In this document: positions 19,638 to 29,299 of the stretch, piece after piece
Layout of the letters: the number at the start of each line of letters is the position of its first letter
Position numbering within the stretch: the first letter of the stretch is position 1
Assembly (NCBI RefSeq): GCF_002944315.1
Contig: NZ_CP024314.1
Span: 558,001 to 622,000 of the forward strand
From: Rhizobium sp. NXC24
Lineage (GTDB): Bacteria; Pseudomonadota; Alphaproteobacteria; Rhizobiales; Rhizobiaceae
DNA: 64,000 nucleotides
Direction of reading: 5' to 3'
Notes under the pieces: model-generated
Told to the model about the DNA's origin: nothing
Databases searched by the model: none
The model's input: the letters and a program-made list of their open reading frames with translations, nothing else
Position numbers and translations under genes: made by a program

Positions 19638-20603
19638 ATGGAACCGTGTTTCGACATCGCCCATCTCGGTCACGTCGAGATGTTCACCGACAAATATGAC
19701 GAGAGCCTCGATTTCTTCGTCAATGTCTACGGATTGACCTTGGCGGGCGAGGACGAAAGTTCTGCCTATCTGCGTGGCTGGGACGACTACGAGTTCCACA
19801 CGCTGAAACTGACGCGCCATGAGACGACCGGGATTGGGCACGTTGCCTACAGGGTCTCGTCGCCGGAAGCGCTTGAACGGCGCGTCAAGGCAATCGAGGC
19901 AAGCGGTTTCGATGTGCTCGGCTGGGTGGACGGCGATATGGGCCATGGCAGGGCGTTCCGATTCAAGGATCCTTTCGGCCATGTCTTCGAAATCTATTGG
20001 GAGACGGTCCGCTACGATCCGCCGCCGGAGGAGCGGCCGAAGCTCAAGAATCTCGCCCAGCGTTATCATGCGCGGGGCTGCCATCCGCGCCGTCTCGATC
20101 ACCTGAACCTGCTCGCGGCCGACGTGTCCGAGTTCCGCAAGTTCATGGAGACCTGTCTCGGATCGCGCGTGACGGAAATGATCCAGCTCGACAATGGCCG
20201 TCTCGGCGGGTGCTGGTTCACGGTCAACAACAAGACCTATGACCTTGCCTGCACAGAAGAACACGGCGGCGGCGATGGGCGCCTCCACCATGTAACTTAT
20301 GCGACCGACACGCGGGAGGAAATCCTGCGTGCGGCCGACATTTTCCTCGAAAACGGCATCCACATCGAGACCGGGCCTCACAAGCACGCGATCCAGGGGA
20401 CTTTCTTCCTCTATGTCTGGGAGCCGGCAGGCAACCGGGTCGAGCTCGCCAATTCCGGCGCACGGCTGATCCTCGCACCCGACTGGCAACCCGTCGTCTG
20501 GACCGAGGCCGAGCGAAAGAAGGGCCAGGCCTGGGGTCTGAAGACAATCGAAACTTTCCATACGCACGGGACACCGCCCGCAAAGAAGCAAGGAGACCAT
20601 TGA
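19638..20603 (+). CDS. Type I (VOC) extradiol ring-cleavage dioxygenase
   Basis: Two-domain vicinal-oxygen-chelate protein of 321 residues like catechol 2,3-dioxygenase. Iron ligands are all visible in the second half: His155 in RRLDHLNLL, His217 in RLHHVTY and Glu269 in PAGNRVELA. The second-sphere acid-base pair (H248/H250 in GPHKHAIQG) and the Tyr of [10 protein letters not shown] also match. It cleaves catecholic rings next to a hydroxyl. Preceded by GGGAGGAGCTTGAA. The lower-pathway genes around it are those of gallate catabolism, so gallate or a carboxylated catechol is the likely substrate, unlike known gallate dioxygenases, which are LigB-type. Confidence 0.85.
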   Translation: MEPCFDIAHLGHVEMFTDKYDESLDFFVNVYGLTLAGEDESSAYLRGWDDYEFHTLKLTRHETTGIGHVAYRVSSPEALERRVKAIEASGFDVLGWVDGDMGHGRAFRFKDPFGHVFEIYWETVRYDPPPEERPKLKNLAQRYHARGCHPRRLDHLNLLAADVSEFRKFMETCLGSRVTEMIQLDNGRLGGCWFTVNNKTYDLACTEEHGGGDGRLHHVTYATDTREEILRAADIFLENGIHIETGPHKHAIQGTFFLYVWEPAGNRVELANSGARLILAPDWQPVVWTEAERKKGQAWGLKTIETFHTHGTPPAKKQGDH

Positions 20604-21274
20604 TGGGAGTCGTCGTTCAGAACATCTCGCGCACTGAACCTGACCTGATCGGAAGGCTTGCCAGGGCAGGGGTTGCGACCGTCCACGAGGCGCAGGGCCG
20701 AAAGGGAATGTTGGCAAGCTACATGCGCCCGATCTATTCCGGCGCGCAGGTTGCGGGATCGGCGGTGACGATTTCAGCGCCTCCCGGCGATAACTGGATG
20801 GTCCACGTGGCGATCGAGCAGCTCAGGGAAGGAGACATTCTTGTCCTTGCGCCGACATCGCCTTGCGACAATGGTTATTTTGGCGATCTGCTCGCGACCT
20901 CGGCCATGGCGGGCGGCTGCCGCGGTCTTGTGATCGATGCAGGTGTTCGCGATGTGCGGGACCTGACACAAATGGGCTTTCCCGTCTGGTCGAAGGCGGT
21001 CTCCGCGCAGGGGACCGTCAAGGAGACGCTTGGCTCGGTGAATGTCCCGGTCGTCTGCGCCGGCGCCCATATCGAGGCTGGCGATGTCATCGTTGCAGAT
21101 GATGACGGCGTCTGCGTCGTCAAGCGGGCCGAAGTGGCGGACGTGGTGGCAGCGGCGGAGAAGCGGCTTGCCAACGAAGAAGCCAAACGCAAGCGTCTGG
21201 CATCTGGTGAACTGGGCCTCGATATCTACGGCATGCGCGAAGCGCTGGCGGCAAAGGGGCTCAAATATGTATGA
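20603..21274 (+). CDS. galC: 4-carboxy-4-hydroxy-2-oxoadipate aldolase (RraA-like)
   Basis: HMG/CHA aldolase of the RraA fold: cleaves CHA to pyruvate and oxaloacetate. Seen are the metal/substrate motif [15 protein letters not shown] (with the conserved Asp and Arg), [13 protein letters not shown], and [15 protein letters not shown]. 223 residues, normal size. ATG 20603 overlaps the dioxygenase stop by 1 nt and is served by AGGAG 7 nt upstream. RraA proteins share the fold, but the catabolic context strongly favours the aldolase. Confidence 0.9.
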   Translation: MGVVVQNISRTEPDLIGRLARAGVATVHEAQGRKGMLASYMRPIYSGAQVAGSAVTISAPPGDNWMVHVAIEQLREGDILVLAPTSPCDNGYFGDLLATSAMAGGCRGLVIDAGVRDVRDLTQMGFPVWSKAVSAQGTVKETLGSVNVPVVCAGAHIEAGDVIVADDDGVCVVKRAEVADVVAAAEKRLANEEAKRKRLASGELGLDIYGMREALAAKGLKYV

Positions 21275-22322
21275 GGAGGGCATCCCCTGCTTGTGGATGC
21301 GCGGCGGCACGTCGAAGGGCGCCTATTTTCTCGCCGAGCACCTGCCGACCGACAAGGCGGAACGCGACGATCTCCTGCTCAGGATCATGGGCTCGCCCGA
21401 TCCGCGCCAGATCGACGGCATTGGCGGGGCGGACCCGCTGACCTCGAAGGTCGCCGTGCTGTCTGCGTCCACGCGCGCAGACGCAGATGTGGATTACCTC
21501 TTCCTGCACGTCTTCGTCGATCAGGCGCTGGTGAGCGATGCGCAGGGATGCGGCAACATCCTTGCAGGTGTCGGCCCCGCCGCCATAGAGCGCGGTCTGG
21601 TGAAACCGACTGGGGATATTACTGAAGTTCGCATCCACATGCTCAACTCGGGCGAGGTCGCGGTCGCCAAGATCGGGACGCCGAACGGGCGGGTGAACTA
21701 CGCCGGAACCGCCTCGATTGCGGGCGTACCGGGCACGCATGCCGCCGTTCCGCTGCTGTTTACGAACATTGCGGGAGCGATGTGCGGCGCATTGCTGCCG
21801 ACAGGCAACGAGATCGATATCATCGATGGCGTCGAAGCAACTCTCATCGACAACGGCATGCCCTGCGTGATCATGCGGGCGTCCGACTTCGGCCTGACTG
21901 GAAAAGAGAGTCGCGAGGAACTTGAGGCGAAGGCAGAGGTCAAATCGCGGATCGAGGCTATCCGGCTCAAGAGCGGACCTATGATGAAACTCGGCGAGGT
22001 CACGATCGCATCCGTTCCGAAAATGATCCTGGTCTCTTCGCCCGAAAATGGCGGCGCCATATCCACGCGCAGTTTCATCCCGCACCGCGTCCATGCTTCC
22101 GTCGGTGTGCTTGCGGCGGTGACGGTCGCGACGGCCACACGCCTGAAGAATAGCCCGGCAGGAAAAATGGTGAACGCGCCGGCAGACGGTCGCTACGAGA
22201 TCGAGCATCCGACGGGAAGCATGGAGGTGTTCCTGGATCTGGACAGTCAGGGAGAGATAAAGGGAGCAGGCACGATCCGTACTGCGCGAAAGCTGTTCGA
22301 CGGCAGGGTTTTTCCGCGCTGA
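21267..22322 (+). CDS. galD: 4-oxalomesaconate tautomerase (GalD, PrpF family)
   Basis: PrpF-fold isomerase of 351 residues that interconverts keto and enol forms of 4-oxalomesaconate before hydration. Recognised by the N-terminal [31 protein letters not shown], the catalytic-cysteine region [13 protein letters not shown], and the C-terminal [16 protein letters not shown]. The ATG overlaps the end of galC by 8 nt and has AAGGGG 8 nt upstream, so translation is coupled. Other PrpF homologues isomerise aconitate, but position after galB and galC supports OMA. Confidence 0.88.
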   Translation: MYEEGIPCLWMRGGTSKGAYFLAEHLPTDKAERDDLLLRIMGSPDPRQIDGIGGADPLTSKVAVLSASTRADADVDYLFLHVFVDQALVSDAQGCGNILAGVGPAAIERGLVKPTGDITEVRIHMLNSGEVAVAKIGTPNGRVNYAGTASIAGVPGTHAAVPLLFTNIAGAMCGALLPTGNEIDIIDGVEATLIDNGMPCVIMRASDFGLTGKESREELEAKAEVKSRIEAIRLKSGPMMKLGEVTIASVPKMILVSSPENGGAISTRSFIPHRVHASVGVLAAVTVATATRLKNSPAGKMVNAPADGRYEIEHPTGSMEVFLDLDSQGEIKGAGTIRTARKLFDGRVFPR

Positions 22323-22574
22323 GGGCGCTGATTTCAGGATGAGGAAATGGGATTTCAAGCTCAAGTAGGATAATCTAATGGTCAGTGTTTCCTAAGTGAA
22401 CGAATATTATAAATCAATAATACAGTGAAAGCTCATTCGTATAATGGAGATGTACTGATGAGGTTGAGGTTTTGGGTGGAGCTATTCTTAAAATCATTGG
22501 TTATCATAAAGTAAAATTTAACTAAAAACTTATTAAAAGTCCTCAGTTCGGTGAATGCCTGACAGAGGTGGATA

Positions 22575-23504
22575 ATGAGGAAAACCATATTTGCTGCTTT
22601 CGTGATGGCGATGTGCGCCTCCACTGCGAGCGCACAAACGATCGGCGTAGCAATGTCCGATCTGGATAAATTCCGGGCGATGGTGCTGAACGGCGTCCTT
22701 TCGCATGGAAAAACGATTTCCGGGCTGAAGCTGGTCTCGCAAAATGCCAAGGGCGACAACGAGCTTCAGAAGAAGCAGGTCCAACAGATGATCGCCGATA
22801 AGGTCGACGCCATCATCATTGCCGTCTCCGACGGCGACCTCGGACCGCAGATGACCAAGCTTGCGGCGGACGCCCATATCCCGTTGATCTACATCAATAA
22901 CGTTCCTTCGAATCTCTCCGACTTGCCGGAAAATCAGGTTGTCGTCGCGTCCGACGAAGCGGAATCGGGAACGTTGGAAACCAAGCAGGTCTGCTCTCTC
23001 CTGCAGGGCAAGGGACGTGTCGTGGTGTTGATGGGCGAGCCCTTCCACCAAGCCGCCCGGGCCCGCACTCAGGATATCGACAACGTCATTGCCACGCCTG
23101 AATGCAAAGGCCTGCAGGTCGTCGAGCGGCAAGCCGCCTATTGGTCGCGGGATTATGCCGATCAGCAGATGCAGGAATGGCTAACGGCCGGGGTGAAGTT
23201 CGACGCGGTTATCGCCAATAACGACGAGATGGCGCTCGGCGCGATCCGGGCCATGAAGCGGAATGGCATGTCGATGAAAGATGTCATTGTTGCAGGCGTC
23301 GATGCAACCGACGACGCCCTCGCCGCGATGGAGGCGGGCGATCTCGATGTGACGATCCTTCAAAGTGCGGTCGGACAGGGCGCGACGGCAGTCGATGCGG
23401 CAATCAAGCTCATCAATGGCCAGCAAGTGCCGCGCGTCAACAATGTGCCGTTCGAACTCGTCACGCCCCAGAATATCGCCCAATACCAGCCGAAGAGCCA
23501 GTGA
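22575..23504 (+). CDS. Periplasmic sugar-binding protein (type I, ribose-like) linked to a chemoreceptor
   Basis: 309-residue secreted protein: signal peptide ending STASA-Q (about 20), then a Peripla_BP_4 fold with [56 protein letters not shown] and [16 protein letters not shown], as in ribose/inositol/galactose binders. No permease or ATPase gene is nearby. Instead the next gene, 16 nt on, is a chemoreceptor, so the likely job is to present a sugar ligand for chemotaxis. The upstream 22380-22530 stretch is unusually AT-rich and probably carries the promoter. Confidence 0.85.
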   Translation: MRKTIFAAFVMAMCASTASAQTIGVAMSDLDKFRAMVLNGVLSHGKTISGLKLVSQNAKGDNELQKKQVQQMIADKVDAIIIAVSDGDLGPQMTKLAADAHIPLIYINNVPSNLSDLPENQVVVASDEAESGTLETKQVCSLLQGKGRVVVLMGEPFHQAARARTQDIDNVIATPECKGLQVVERQAAYWSRDYADQQMQEWLTAGVKFDAVIANNDEMALGAIRAMKRNGMSMKDVIVAGVDATDDALAAMEAGDLDVTILQSAVGQGATAVDAAIKLINGQQVPRVNNVPFELVTPQNIAQYQPKSQ

Positions 23505-23520
23505 GCAAAAGAGGATTATG

Positions 23521-25665
23521 ATGTTGCGCTTTTGGAATAAACTTGGCATCCGCGCACAGATTACGGCCGGTTTCCTGCCGCTGATCCTGCTCATGAGCTT
23601 GCTGTCGGTCAACGCGATTTCCGGTATGGGCGGACTTTCGTCCATCTTCTCCTCTTATCGCGGTACCGCGGGTCAGAGCCTTGCCATTTCGGATCACAGC
23701 AACCAGCTCCACGAAATCCAGATGTCGGTGGAAGCTTTCAGATCCAACCCGACACAGGAAATCGTGGACCGCTTCCGCGCAGGGGTTAAGGCATTTGCCG
23801 CTGAAGACCAACGCTTTGCCGGCAACAGTTCTCTGGAGACGGGCATGGCGACCATCCGCCAGGATGTTGACGCCTATGGCAAGGCTTTCGAGCAGGTCGT
23901 AACCCTTCACTCCCGGCGCGACGCCCTGATCGCCAAGGTCACCGAGTTCGGTCCTTGGACCAGCATTGCGCTCAACGACGTGATGCGCAGTGCATGGAGG
24001 CAGAACGATGTGACGCTGCTGCATATGACCGGCGCGACGCTCGAAGCCTTGAACCGTAGCCTCTATTTCTCCGAGCGCTTTATCCACTCAGGTGATCTGG
24101 CGTCCTACGACATTGCCCAGGCGGCGCTGAACGACGCCATGGCTTTGAACGACGACGCCGCCAAGGCTGCGAAGGGCGAACTGCAGCACAAACGTATTCT
24201 CGGTGCCGGTCGGCTCATGCAGAACTATACAGGCCGCCTTGGCGACGTCAGGGACGTGATGCTGGCGACCAACAAGATCCGCGATAACGAACTTAATGTT
24301 CTGGCGCCGAAAATCGCCACCGGCTTTAGAGATCTGCAGGCGACGGTCATGGATGCACAGAAGGCTCTCGACGGTTCGGTCGATACCACGGTTGCGTCTG
24401 CGACCCGCTCGACGCTGGTAATCAGCGGGCTTCTGATAGTGATCGGTCTCGTACTCGCCTATTTCATCGGGCGACTGATTTCCTCTGCTGTCCGCAAGAT
24501 GGCATGGACGATGGAGCGCCTTGCCCGTGGCGACGACACAATGACGATCGAAGGTACTGAACATCGTCACGAGCTCGGCGCCATGGCACGTTCGCTGAAG
24601 GTCTTCCAAGAGACCGGACATGCCAAGGTCGTCGCGGAAGCCAATGCCGAGCGCGCTCGGCTCGCGGCCGAAGAAGAGCGCCTGCGCCAGGAAGCCGAGC
24701 GGCTTTCGGATGCCCAGGTGATGGAACATGCCTTCCAGCAGATTTCTCTCGGTCTCGATGCACTCGCGAAGGGTGATCTTACGGTGCGTGTCGGTGAGGT
24801 TGACCGCCGTTACGTCCGCATTCGGGATCATTTCAACAGCGCCGTCTCCAGCCTGGAGGAGGCGGTGGACTCCGTCATTCGCGCTGTCGGCACGATCAGG
24901 TCGGGCCTCACGGAAATCTCCTCCGCATCCCACGATCTTGCACGCCGTACGGAACAGCAAGCCGCTTCGATCGAGGAAACGGTCGCGGCCCTGGGCGATG
25001 TCACACGGGGAGTCAATGGCACGGCGGAAGGGGCAAGTCATGCTCAGAGCGCCGTGGCGACCGCCCGTGCCAATGCGGAGAACGGCGGCGCGATCGTCGC
25101 CCGCGCGATTGACGCGATGACCGAGATTCAAAATTCCTCGTCCAAGATCGGCAATATTATCGGCGTTATCGACGAAATTGCCTTCCAGACCAACCTGCTC
25201 GCCCTCAATGCTGGCGTGGAAGCGGCGCGTGCGGGAGAGGCAGGCAAGGGCTTTGCAGTCGTCGCCCAAGAGGTGCGTGAACTCGCGCAGCGGTCGGCCA
25301 GTGCAGCGAGAGAGATCAAGGAACTGATCTCCACCTCTTCCGCCCAAGTCACGACCGGTGTGCAGCTTGTCGGGGAATCCGGCACTTCGCTCGAACAAAT
25401 CGTCGAGCAGGTCATTGCCATGAGCTCAACCGTCGCCCAGATCGCTGTTGCGGCTCGTGAGCAGGCGGCAAGCTTGAGAGAAGTCTCGGCTGCCGGTGAT
25501 CAAATGGATAAGGTCACCCAGCAAAACGCAGCCATGGTGGAAGAGACGACGGCAGCCGCCCAGAGCCTGACCCAAGAGACCGAGAACCTTGCCGACCTCG
25601 TGCAACGATTCAGGACGCGCAGTGCGGCTCAATCCACGCACCGGCTCTATGCAATGGCGTCTTAA
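23521..25665 (+). CDS. Methyl-accepting chemotaxis protein
   Basis: 714-residue transmembrane chemoreceptor. TM1 about 13-35, periplasmic helical ligand domain about 36-295, TM2 about 296-318 ([18 protein letters not shown]), a HAMP domain and a second HAMP-like segment, then the signalling hairpin with the invariant tip [23 protein letters not shown] split here as [14 protein letters not shown] and [18 protein letters not shown]. No C-terminal CheR/CheB pentapeptide. ATG 23521 has GAGGA 5 nt upstream; ATG 23518 is adjacent. Coupled to the sugar-binding protein gene. Confidence 0.93.
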   Translation: MLRFWNKLGIRAQITAGFLPLILLMSLLSVNAISGMGGLSSIFSSYRGTAGQSLAISDHSNQLHEIQMSVEAFRSNPTQEIVDRFRAGVKAFAAEDQRFAGNSSLETGMATIRQDVDAYGKAFEQVVTLHSRRDALIAKVTEFGPWTSIALNDVMRSAWRQNDVTLLHMTGATLEALNRSLYFSERFIHSGDLASYDIAQAALNDAMALNDDAAKAAKGELQHKRILGAGRLMQNYTGRLGDVRDVMLATNKIRDNELNVLAPKIATGFRDLQATVMDAQKALDGSVDTTVASATRSTLVISGLLIVIGLVLAYFIGRLISSAVRKMAWTMERLARGDDTMTIEGTEHRHELGAMARSLKVFQETGHAKVVAEANAERARLAAEEERLRQEAERLSDAQVMEHAFQQISLGLDALAKGDLTVRVGEVDRRYVRIRDHFNSAVSSLEEAVDSVIRAVGTIRSGLTEISSASHDLARRTEQQAASIEETVAALGDVTRGVNGTAEGASHAQSAVATARANAENGGAIVARAIDAMTEIQNSSSKIGNIIGVIDEIAFQTNLLALNAGVEAARAGEAGKGFAVVAQEVRELAQRSASAAREIKELISTSSAQVTTGVQLVGESGTSLEQIVEQVIAMSSTVAQIAVAAREQAASLREVSAAGDQMDKVTQQNAAMVEETTAAAQSLTQETENLADLVQRFRTRSAAQSTHRLYAMAS

Positions 25666-25997
25666 CGCTTAGGCAAAACAACTGCGAAATATCTGAGCCC
25701 GCCGCGTGCTACAAGCGCGGCGGGCTCAAGCTCCGGTGACCCGCGCTACACCTTGAGCTGCGGCCACGAAGACCGCAGCTTATAAATGAATATCCGTGAG
25801 CTAAGTTCCCTGCGATCAACGCTCGGCGGACGGCACAATCGACAAATTGTCTTCCTTATTGGTCGCGAGTAGCCGCGCTGCCCAGCGCGTTTTTATGCAT
25901 CCTTTTGAATCGTCGCGCGTTCTCCTGTGATCCAGCAAAGCCGCATGAGGGCGATGCTTGCGACCATTGTGATACCTTTTCTATGAAGGAGCCCGAG
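25666..25997. other. Intergenic region, 332 nt
   Basis: Holds the hairpin described at 25694-25728 and the leader of the next small gene. No other gene recognised. Confidence 0.4.
25694..25728 (+). terminator. Hairpin downstream of the chemoreceptor gene
   Basis: Perfect 13-bp stem TGAGCCCGCCGCG / CGCGGCGGGCTCA with a 9-nt loop, 29 nt after the chemoreceptor stop. No T-tract follows, so it may act with Rho or protect the mRNA 3' end. Confidence 0.55.
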
Positions 25998-26420
25998 ATG
26001 AACGCTTCTAGGCAGCCGGAAGGCTTTAGCACGGATGCCGAGCTGCAGGCGCATCTCGCCGCGCTCGAGGCTGATGCGCCGGCGGAAGAGGGGTTTCAAA
26101 ACTCCATCGACGATATGAGTGGCGAACGCCAGCGCCTTGATGCTCTCAAAAGCGATATCGCCGATGTCAGAGACGAGATCGAAAATTTGCGTGAGCGCTT
26201 GGCTGCCGTTGCCCAGCAGGCGACAACCGTCGTCAGAACGAACCTCGATTGGGCAGATGCGAGCGCCCACGCCCAGCTCGGCCCCTATCCATGGGCAAAA
26301 CTTGCAGGTGCGATGGCAATGACCTTTGTCTCCGTCCGCCTGTTGAAACGATTGCCGCTCGGAAGGATCGCAAGTGTAGCGATACCGCTGATCATGAGTT
26401 GGCCTGACGAAAAATCGTAA
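25998..26420 (+). CDS. Small membrane-anchored coiled-coil protein, unknown function
   Basis: 140 residues. Hydrophilic N-terminus, coiled coil at about 45-75 (RLDALKSDIADVRDEIENLRERL), and a C-terminal hydrophobic segment (about 100-128, AKLAGAMAMTFVSVRLL). No signal peptide, so probably a tail-anchored inner-membrane protein facing the cytosol. ATG 25998 follows AAGGAG with 6-nt spacing, which decides the start over earlier codons. The layout recalls DUF883/ElaB-like ribosome- or membrane-associated stress proteins, but I see no specific motif. Confidence 0.65.
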   Translation: MNASRQPEGFSTDAELQAHLAALEADAPAEEGFQNSIDDMSGERQRLDALKSDIADVRDEIENLRERLAAVAQQATTVVRTNLDWADASAHAQLGPYPWAKLAGAMAMTFVSVRLLKRLPLGRIASVAIPLIMSWPDEKS

Positions 26421-26590
26421 CAGCGCTCGATTGGAACGTAGCGCTGCTCCGGCAGGATTGCGCGCGAAGATAAGCAATTGCCACCACTTGCGCGTTCGAT
26501 ATGCGGAATTTGTCGCAACTGAAGGTTTCTGAAACTCAGCCCCGCAGCCGGAAACCACCGCCACCGGCTATCCTATCCTATCTTGCCGCT

Positions 26591-27034
26591 TCACTCCCGA
26601 TAAGAGCGGAGCGCATAAATATATGCCACCACCGCGGCGGTGCCGACGGCTAGAAGAGGTCGTTCCCTTACGCGTTCCCGAAAATTGTCGAGCATGCTGC
26701 CCGCCGTTGATGGAGATTCCGCTTCGGGGTCGCGCCAGGACCTCTCGTGAGAGAAAAGTCCCTGCCGCCCACTTCGCCTCTGGCGAACTTGGTCGTCAGT
26801 CAGCCGACCGTCGGGACCGGCCGAGAAATCAGCTTGACGTTTCACCCGCTGGGCCTCCTCCGCATCAGCGCGGCCTGATGGAATGTCGCTGTGGGTAACA
26901 GACACCGGGTCCGAAGCCGGAAAGGTATCCTCGAGACCTTGTTGGAGCTGACCCTTGCTGGCCCTTCGCCGCTGCGCGGCCTGCTCCAGCTTCATGGATT
27001 CCACTGCAGGGGATGTTTTCGAGTTGTCTGGCAT
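26591..27034 (-). CDS. Small stress-type protein with C-terminal TM
   Basis: 147 residues; unknown function. The segment LEDTFPASDPVSVTHSDIP is a motif seen in many short rhizobial proteins. The middle is polar and Arg-rich, and the C-terminus is a TM helix (LLAVGTAAVVAYIYALRS) preceded by VRERP, as in DUF883/ElaB-like anchors. ATG 27034 has GAAGGAGA 7 nt upstream. Located in a group of small genes, several with general-stress promoters. Confidence 0.7.
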   Translation of the reverse strand: MPDNSKTSPAVESMKLEQAAQRRRASKGQLQQGLEDTFPASDPVSVTHSDIPSGRADAEEAQRVKRQADFSAGPDGRLTDDQVRQRRSGRQGLFSHERSWRDPEAESPSTAGSMLDNFRERVRERPLLAVGTAAVVAYIYALRSYRE

Positions 27035-27143
27035 GACTTGCTCTCCTTCAAGAATGGCCGAGGCCGGCAGTATGACGCCGCCGAGTGACCTCGCGCCCGC
27101 CGGGCAAACGACATTGCATTCATTATCTCCTCGCCGTGGGCAG

Positions 27144-27425
27144 TCAGTGTTTCGTCTCCGACCCATCGACCGGTGGATACGGTTGACCCGGATCGAAATT
27201 GCCATTGCTGAGCGCATCATAGGCGTTGAGGCTTCCGCCGCCGTCCCGCGTGCCGAATGCAGTGAGCTGAACCATCATCACCTTGGCCTGATCGATCGCT
27301 GCAATATCATCCATCTGCACGCCGCCGCTGTTGATCTGAACGGAAACGGCTTCGCCTCCCTCGCCGGAGAACTGGACCTTCAGCATGTTTCCTTCGCGGA
27401 TGACCTTGGTGTCCGTGAGATGCAT
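27144..27425 (-). CDS. Small conserved-looking hypothetical protein
   Basis: 93 residues, no signal peptide or TM. Begins with a beta-rich half (MHLTDTKVIREGNMLKVQF, AVSVQINSGGVQMDD) and ends in a Gly/Pro/Asp-rich tail. I do not recognise a family. ATG 27425 follows AAGGAG by 7 nt, and a GGAAC-N18-TT promoter lies 27-51 nt upstream, which supports it as a real general-stress gene. Confidence 0.7.
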   Translation of the reverse strand: MHLTDTKVIREGNMLKVQFSGEGGEAVSVQINSGGVQMDDIAAIDQAKVMMVQLTAFGTRDGGGSLNAYDALSNGNFDPGQPYPPVDGSETKH

Positions 27426-27451
27426 TTTTGTGCTCCTTGCCATGAGAACAC

Positions 27452-27476
27452 AACTCGGCTGACGGCTCGCGGTTCC
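27452..27476 (-). promoter_or_regulatory. Candidate EcfG/RpoE2 general-stress promoter
   Basis: On the minus strand GGAAC (27476-27472), exactly 18 nt, then TT (27453-27452). This is the published Sinorhizobium RpoE2 pattern GGAAC-N18/19-TT. It lies just upstream of the small gene starting at 27425. Confidence 0.6.
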
Positions 27477-27671
27477 CTGGCCTTTTATTGATGATCGGGG
27501 GGATCATGGGGGCGCAGCGGCGGCCTATGATGCCGCACCGCTGAAACGCGAGTTCCGGAAAATGAAATCCCGAACACGCGCTGACTCCACCAGGGCAAAA
27601 AGACATCATTCCTAAGGTCCTTTCCTGGTTGGGAGGGGTTGAGCCTTCGGCAGATTCTTCGGTCGCCCCCG

Positions 27672-27696
27672 GGAACATACATTCTCTCAACCGATT
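27672..27696 (+). promoter_or_regulatory. Candidate EcfG/RpoE2 general-stress promoter
   Basis: GGAAC at 27672-27676, 18 nt, then TT at 27695-27696, 44 nt before the ATG of the PepSY-like gene. Probably drives that gene and the downstream YflT-like stress protein. Confidence 0.6.
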
Positions 27697-27740
27697 AGGT
27701 CTGCGCACCCCAATTCAGAGGAACGACAGCGAGGAATCCA

Positions 27741-28055
27741 ATGAGGAAAATCTTACTAGTGTCGGCCGCTCTTCTCATGGCCGCTTCGGCAGGCTTCGCA
27801 CAAAGCCAGAAGCCGACGACCACGCAGGAGACACCCGCGGTCGCGACCCCCGACACAAAGAACCCCGGAGCACCGGTACAGGGCAAGAACAGCTTCACCG
27901 AAGGCCAGGCTAAATCGCGAATGGAAGAGGCCGGCTATACCAACATCACCAACCTGCAGCTCGATGATCAAGGTGTGTGGCGAGCATCCGCGATGAAGGG
28001 CTCGAAGACAGTCCAGGTTGCGCTGGATTACCAGGGCAACATCGTCACGAAGTGA
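27741..28055 (+). CDS. Exported PepSY-like small protein
   Basis: 104 residues with a signal peptide (MRKILLVSAALLMAASAGFA, cleavage near 20). A Pro/Thr-rich linker is followed by a single PepSY-like fold (about 48-104): SFTEGQAKSRMEEAGYTNI, LQLDDQGVWRASAM, VQVALDYQGNIV. PepSY domains often bind or inhibit proteases or sense the periplasm. Located 41 nt upstream of the YflT-like gene, probably one transcript from the EcfG-type promoter at 27672. Confidence 0.8.
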   Translation: MRKILLVSAALLMAASAGFAQSQKPTTTQETPAVATPDTKNPGAPVQGKNSFTEGQAKSRMEEAGYTNITNLQLDDQGVWRASAMKGSKTVQVALDYQGNIVTK

Positions 28056-28095
28056 ATGGCCGTCACAATCAAGAACACGAAGAAAGGAATATCTC

Positions 28096-28701
28096 ATGGC
28101 AACTGTAGCTGGACTTTTTGATCACCATGACGATGCCAAACGTGCCGTTGAGCAGTTGGAAGACGCCGGCATCTCGTCGGACAATATCAGCATTGTCAGC
28201 AGGACCGTCGAGGGCCGCAAGGTCGAGGAGCAAGGCAACAGAGCCGCCGAAGGCGCGGGCACCGGAGCAGGTATTGGCGCGATGGCCGGTGGAGCGGGCG
28301 GCCTGCTTGCTGGGCTTGGAATGCTTGCCATCCCTGGTGTCGGCCCCGTCGTGGCCGCAGGTTGGCTTGTCGCCGCTCTGGCCGGCGCGGCAGGCGGTGC
28401 CGTCGTCGGCGGCGCGGCCGGTGGCATTGTCGGTGCTTTGATAAAGTCCGGGGTGCCGGAGGAGGATGCGAATGTCTATGCGGAGAGTATTCGACGCGGC
28501 GCTTCGCTCGTCGTAGCGCGCGTTGAAGGCGACGAGATCGCTATCGCAAACCGGATCCTTGAACGTCTACCGCGCGTTAGTCTCAGCGAGCGTCGGGCAC
28601 TTTATGCAGGACAGGGATGGCAGCGTTTTGACGATACGCTCGATCCTTATGTCGACGCGGACGTTGACACTCGTCCCTATACGTCTTCGCCACGTAGTTA
28701 G
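28096..28701 (+). CDS. General stress protein with YflT/DUF1269-like domains
   Basis: 201 residues. The N-terminal segment VAGLFDHHDDAKRAVEQLEDAGI matches the heat-induced YflT domain; the middle is a Gly/Ala-rich hydrophobic hairpin (about 55-125, GAGTGAGIGAMAGGAGGLLAG onward) resembling a glycine-zipper membrane insert; the end has VPEEDANVYAESIRRGASLVVARV, a second half of the fold. Start is set by AAGGAATATCTC before ATG. It is the second gene after the stress promoter at 27672. Molecular role is unknown for the family. Confidence 0.82.
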   Translation: MATVAGLFDHHDDAKRAVEQLEDAGISSDNISIVSRTVEGRKVEEQGNRAAEGAGTGAGIGAMAGGAGGLLAGLGMLAIPGVGPVVAAGWLVAALAGAAGGAVVGGAAGGIVGALIKSGVPEEDANVYAESIRRGASLVVARVEGDEIAIANRILERLPRVSLSERRALYAGQGWQRFDDTLDPYVDADVDTRPYTSSPRS

Positions 28702-29069
28702 TGTCGCATCGGCACTGAGCCGGCCTTCGTTGCCGGCTCAGCGCACCAGCGCCATGCTCAGCTTCGTCTACGTGTTCGAAGCCTTCGGGTTTTCAAAAGG
28801 TGGCCGCTGAAAGGGCAAGAAGAGGCGATCGCCATCCTCCATGACATTCCCAGTGTGCAGAATTTCTCTCATGTAAGCGTTCGCCTACATTTTCTATTGA
28901 TAGAACGTGCCCTCAATAAGGAGCGCATTCAATCTAGGTGAGCGTTGGGCGGCTCTGCTCGGGTGAGGTTCCGTTGTCGAGGAATGATGCCCACTATGTC
29001 AAAGTTAATTGGCGAACCGGATTTTATGCCTACTGTCTGAAGGCGGTGTGACCTTTGTAGGAGGATGAG
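28702..29069. other. Intergenic region, 368 nt
   Basis: Contains the hairpin at 28715-28741. A GGAAT-N19-TT sequence near 28980 is only a poor match to the stress-promoter pattern. No gene recognised. Confidence 0.4.
28715..28741 (+). terminator. Hairpin after the YflT-like gene
   Basis: Perfect 10-bp stem CTGAGCCGGC / GCCGGCTCAG with a 7-nt loop, 13 nt after the stop. No T-run follows, so intrinsic termination is uncertain. Confidence 0.55.
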
Positions 29070-29285
29070 ATGGTTCAGGCATTTGGCCGCCGGACGCCGC
29101 CGCTTTATCCGGAGGACGTTATGATGATGCAAACGCTCCTAAGAGATTATTGCGAGGACCGGCGTTGCGAAAACGCGGGCGATGAAGCTCAGGAGGCGGC
29201 GCGAGAGCTTGTCTATTGGTTTCAGATCGGTGTGACAAAGCAAAGCCAGCTCCGTGAGCTGCTGTATTCGCGGGCATGGAACTAG
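29070..29285 (+). CDS. Small hypothetical protein
   Basis: 71 residues, mostly helical, no TM or signal. Contains LYPEDVMMMQTLLRDYCEDR and AARELVYWFQIGV. Family not recognised. ATG follows a strong TAGGAGGATGAG, and the next gene starts 14 nt after its stop, so the two likely form an operon. Confidence 0.7.
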   Translation: MVQAFGRRTPPLYPEDVMMMQTLLRDYCEDRRCENAGDEAQEAARELVYWFQIGVTKQSQLRELLYSRAWN

Positions 29286-29299
29286 CCGGGAGAGACGGT

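Larger units (their letters stand above)
27426..27740. other. Divergent intergenic region, 315 nt, with two stress promoters
   Basis: Separates the small protein gene (minus) and the PepSY-like gene (plus). It contains a GGAAC-N18-TT promoter in each orientation (annotated separately) and no gene. Confidence 0.5.

Noticed and set aside
18642..20717. Minus-strand open frame of 691 codons across the galB and dioxygenase genes
   Set aside because: Mirror of well-recognised plus-strand enzymes with motifs and ribosome sites; no domain seen in the antisense product.
24088..25398. Minus-strand open frame of 436 codons inside the chemoreceptor gene
   Set aside because: Antisense shadow of the conserved signalling domain.
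25791..25815. A GGAAC-N18-TT match on the minus strand
   Set aside because: No gene starts downstream on that strand; only the chemoreceptor 3' end lies there, so it is likely chance.
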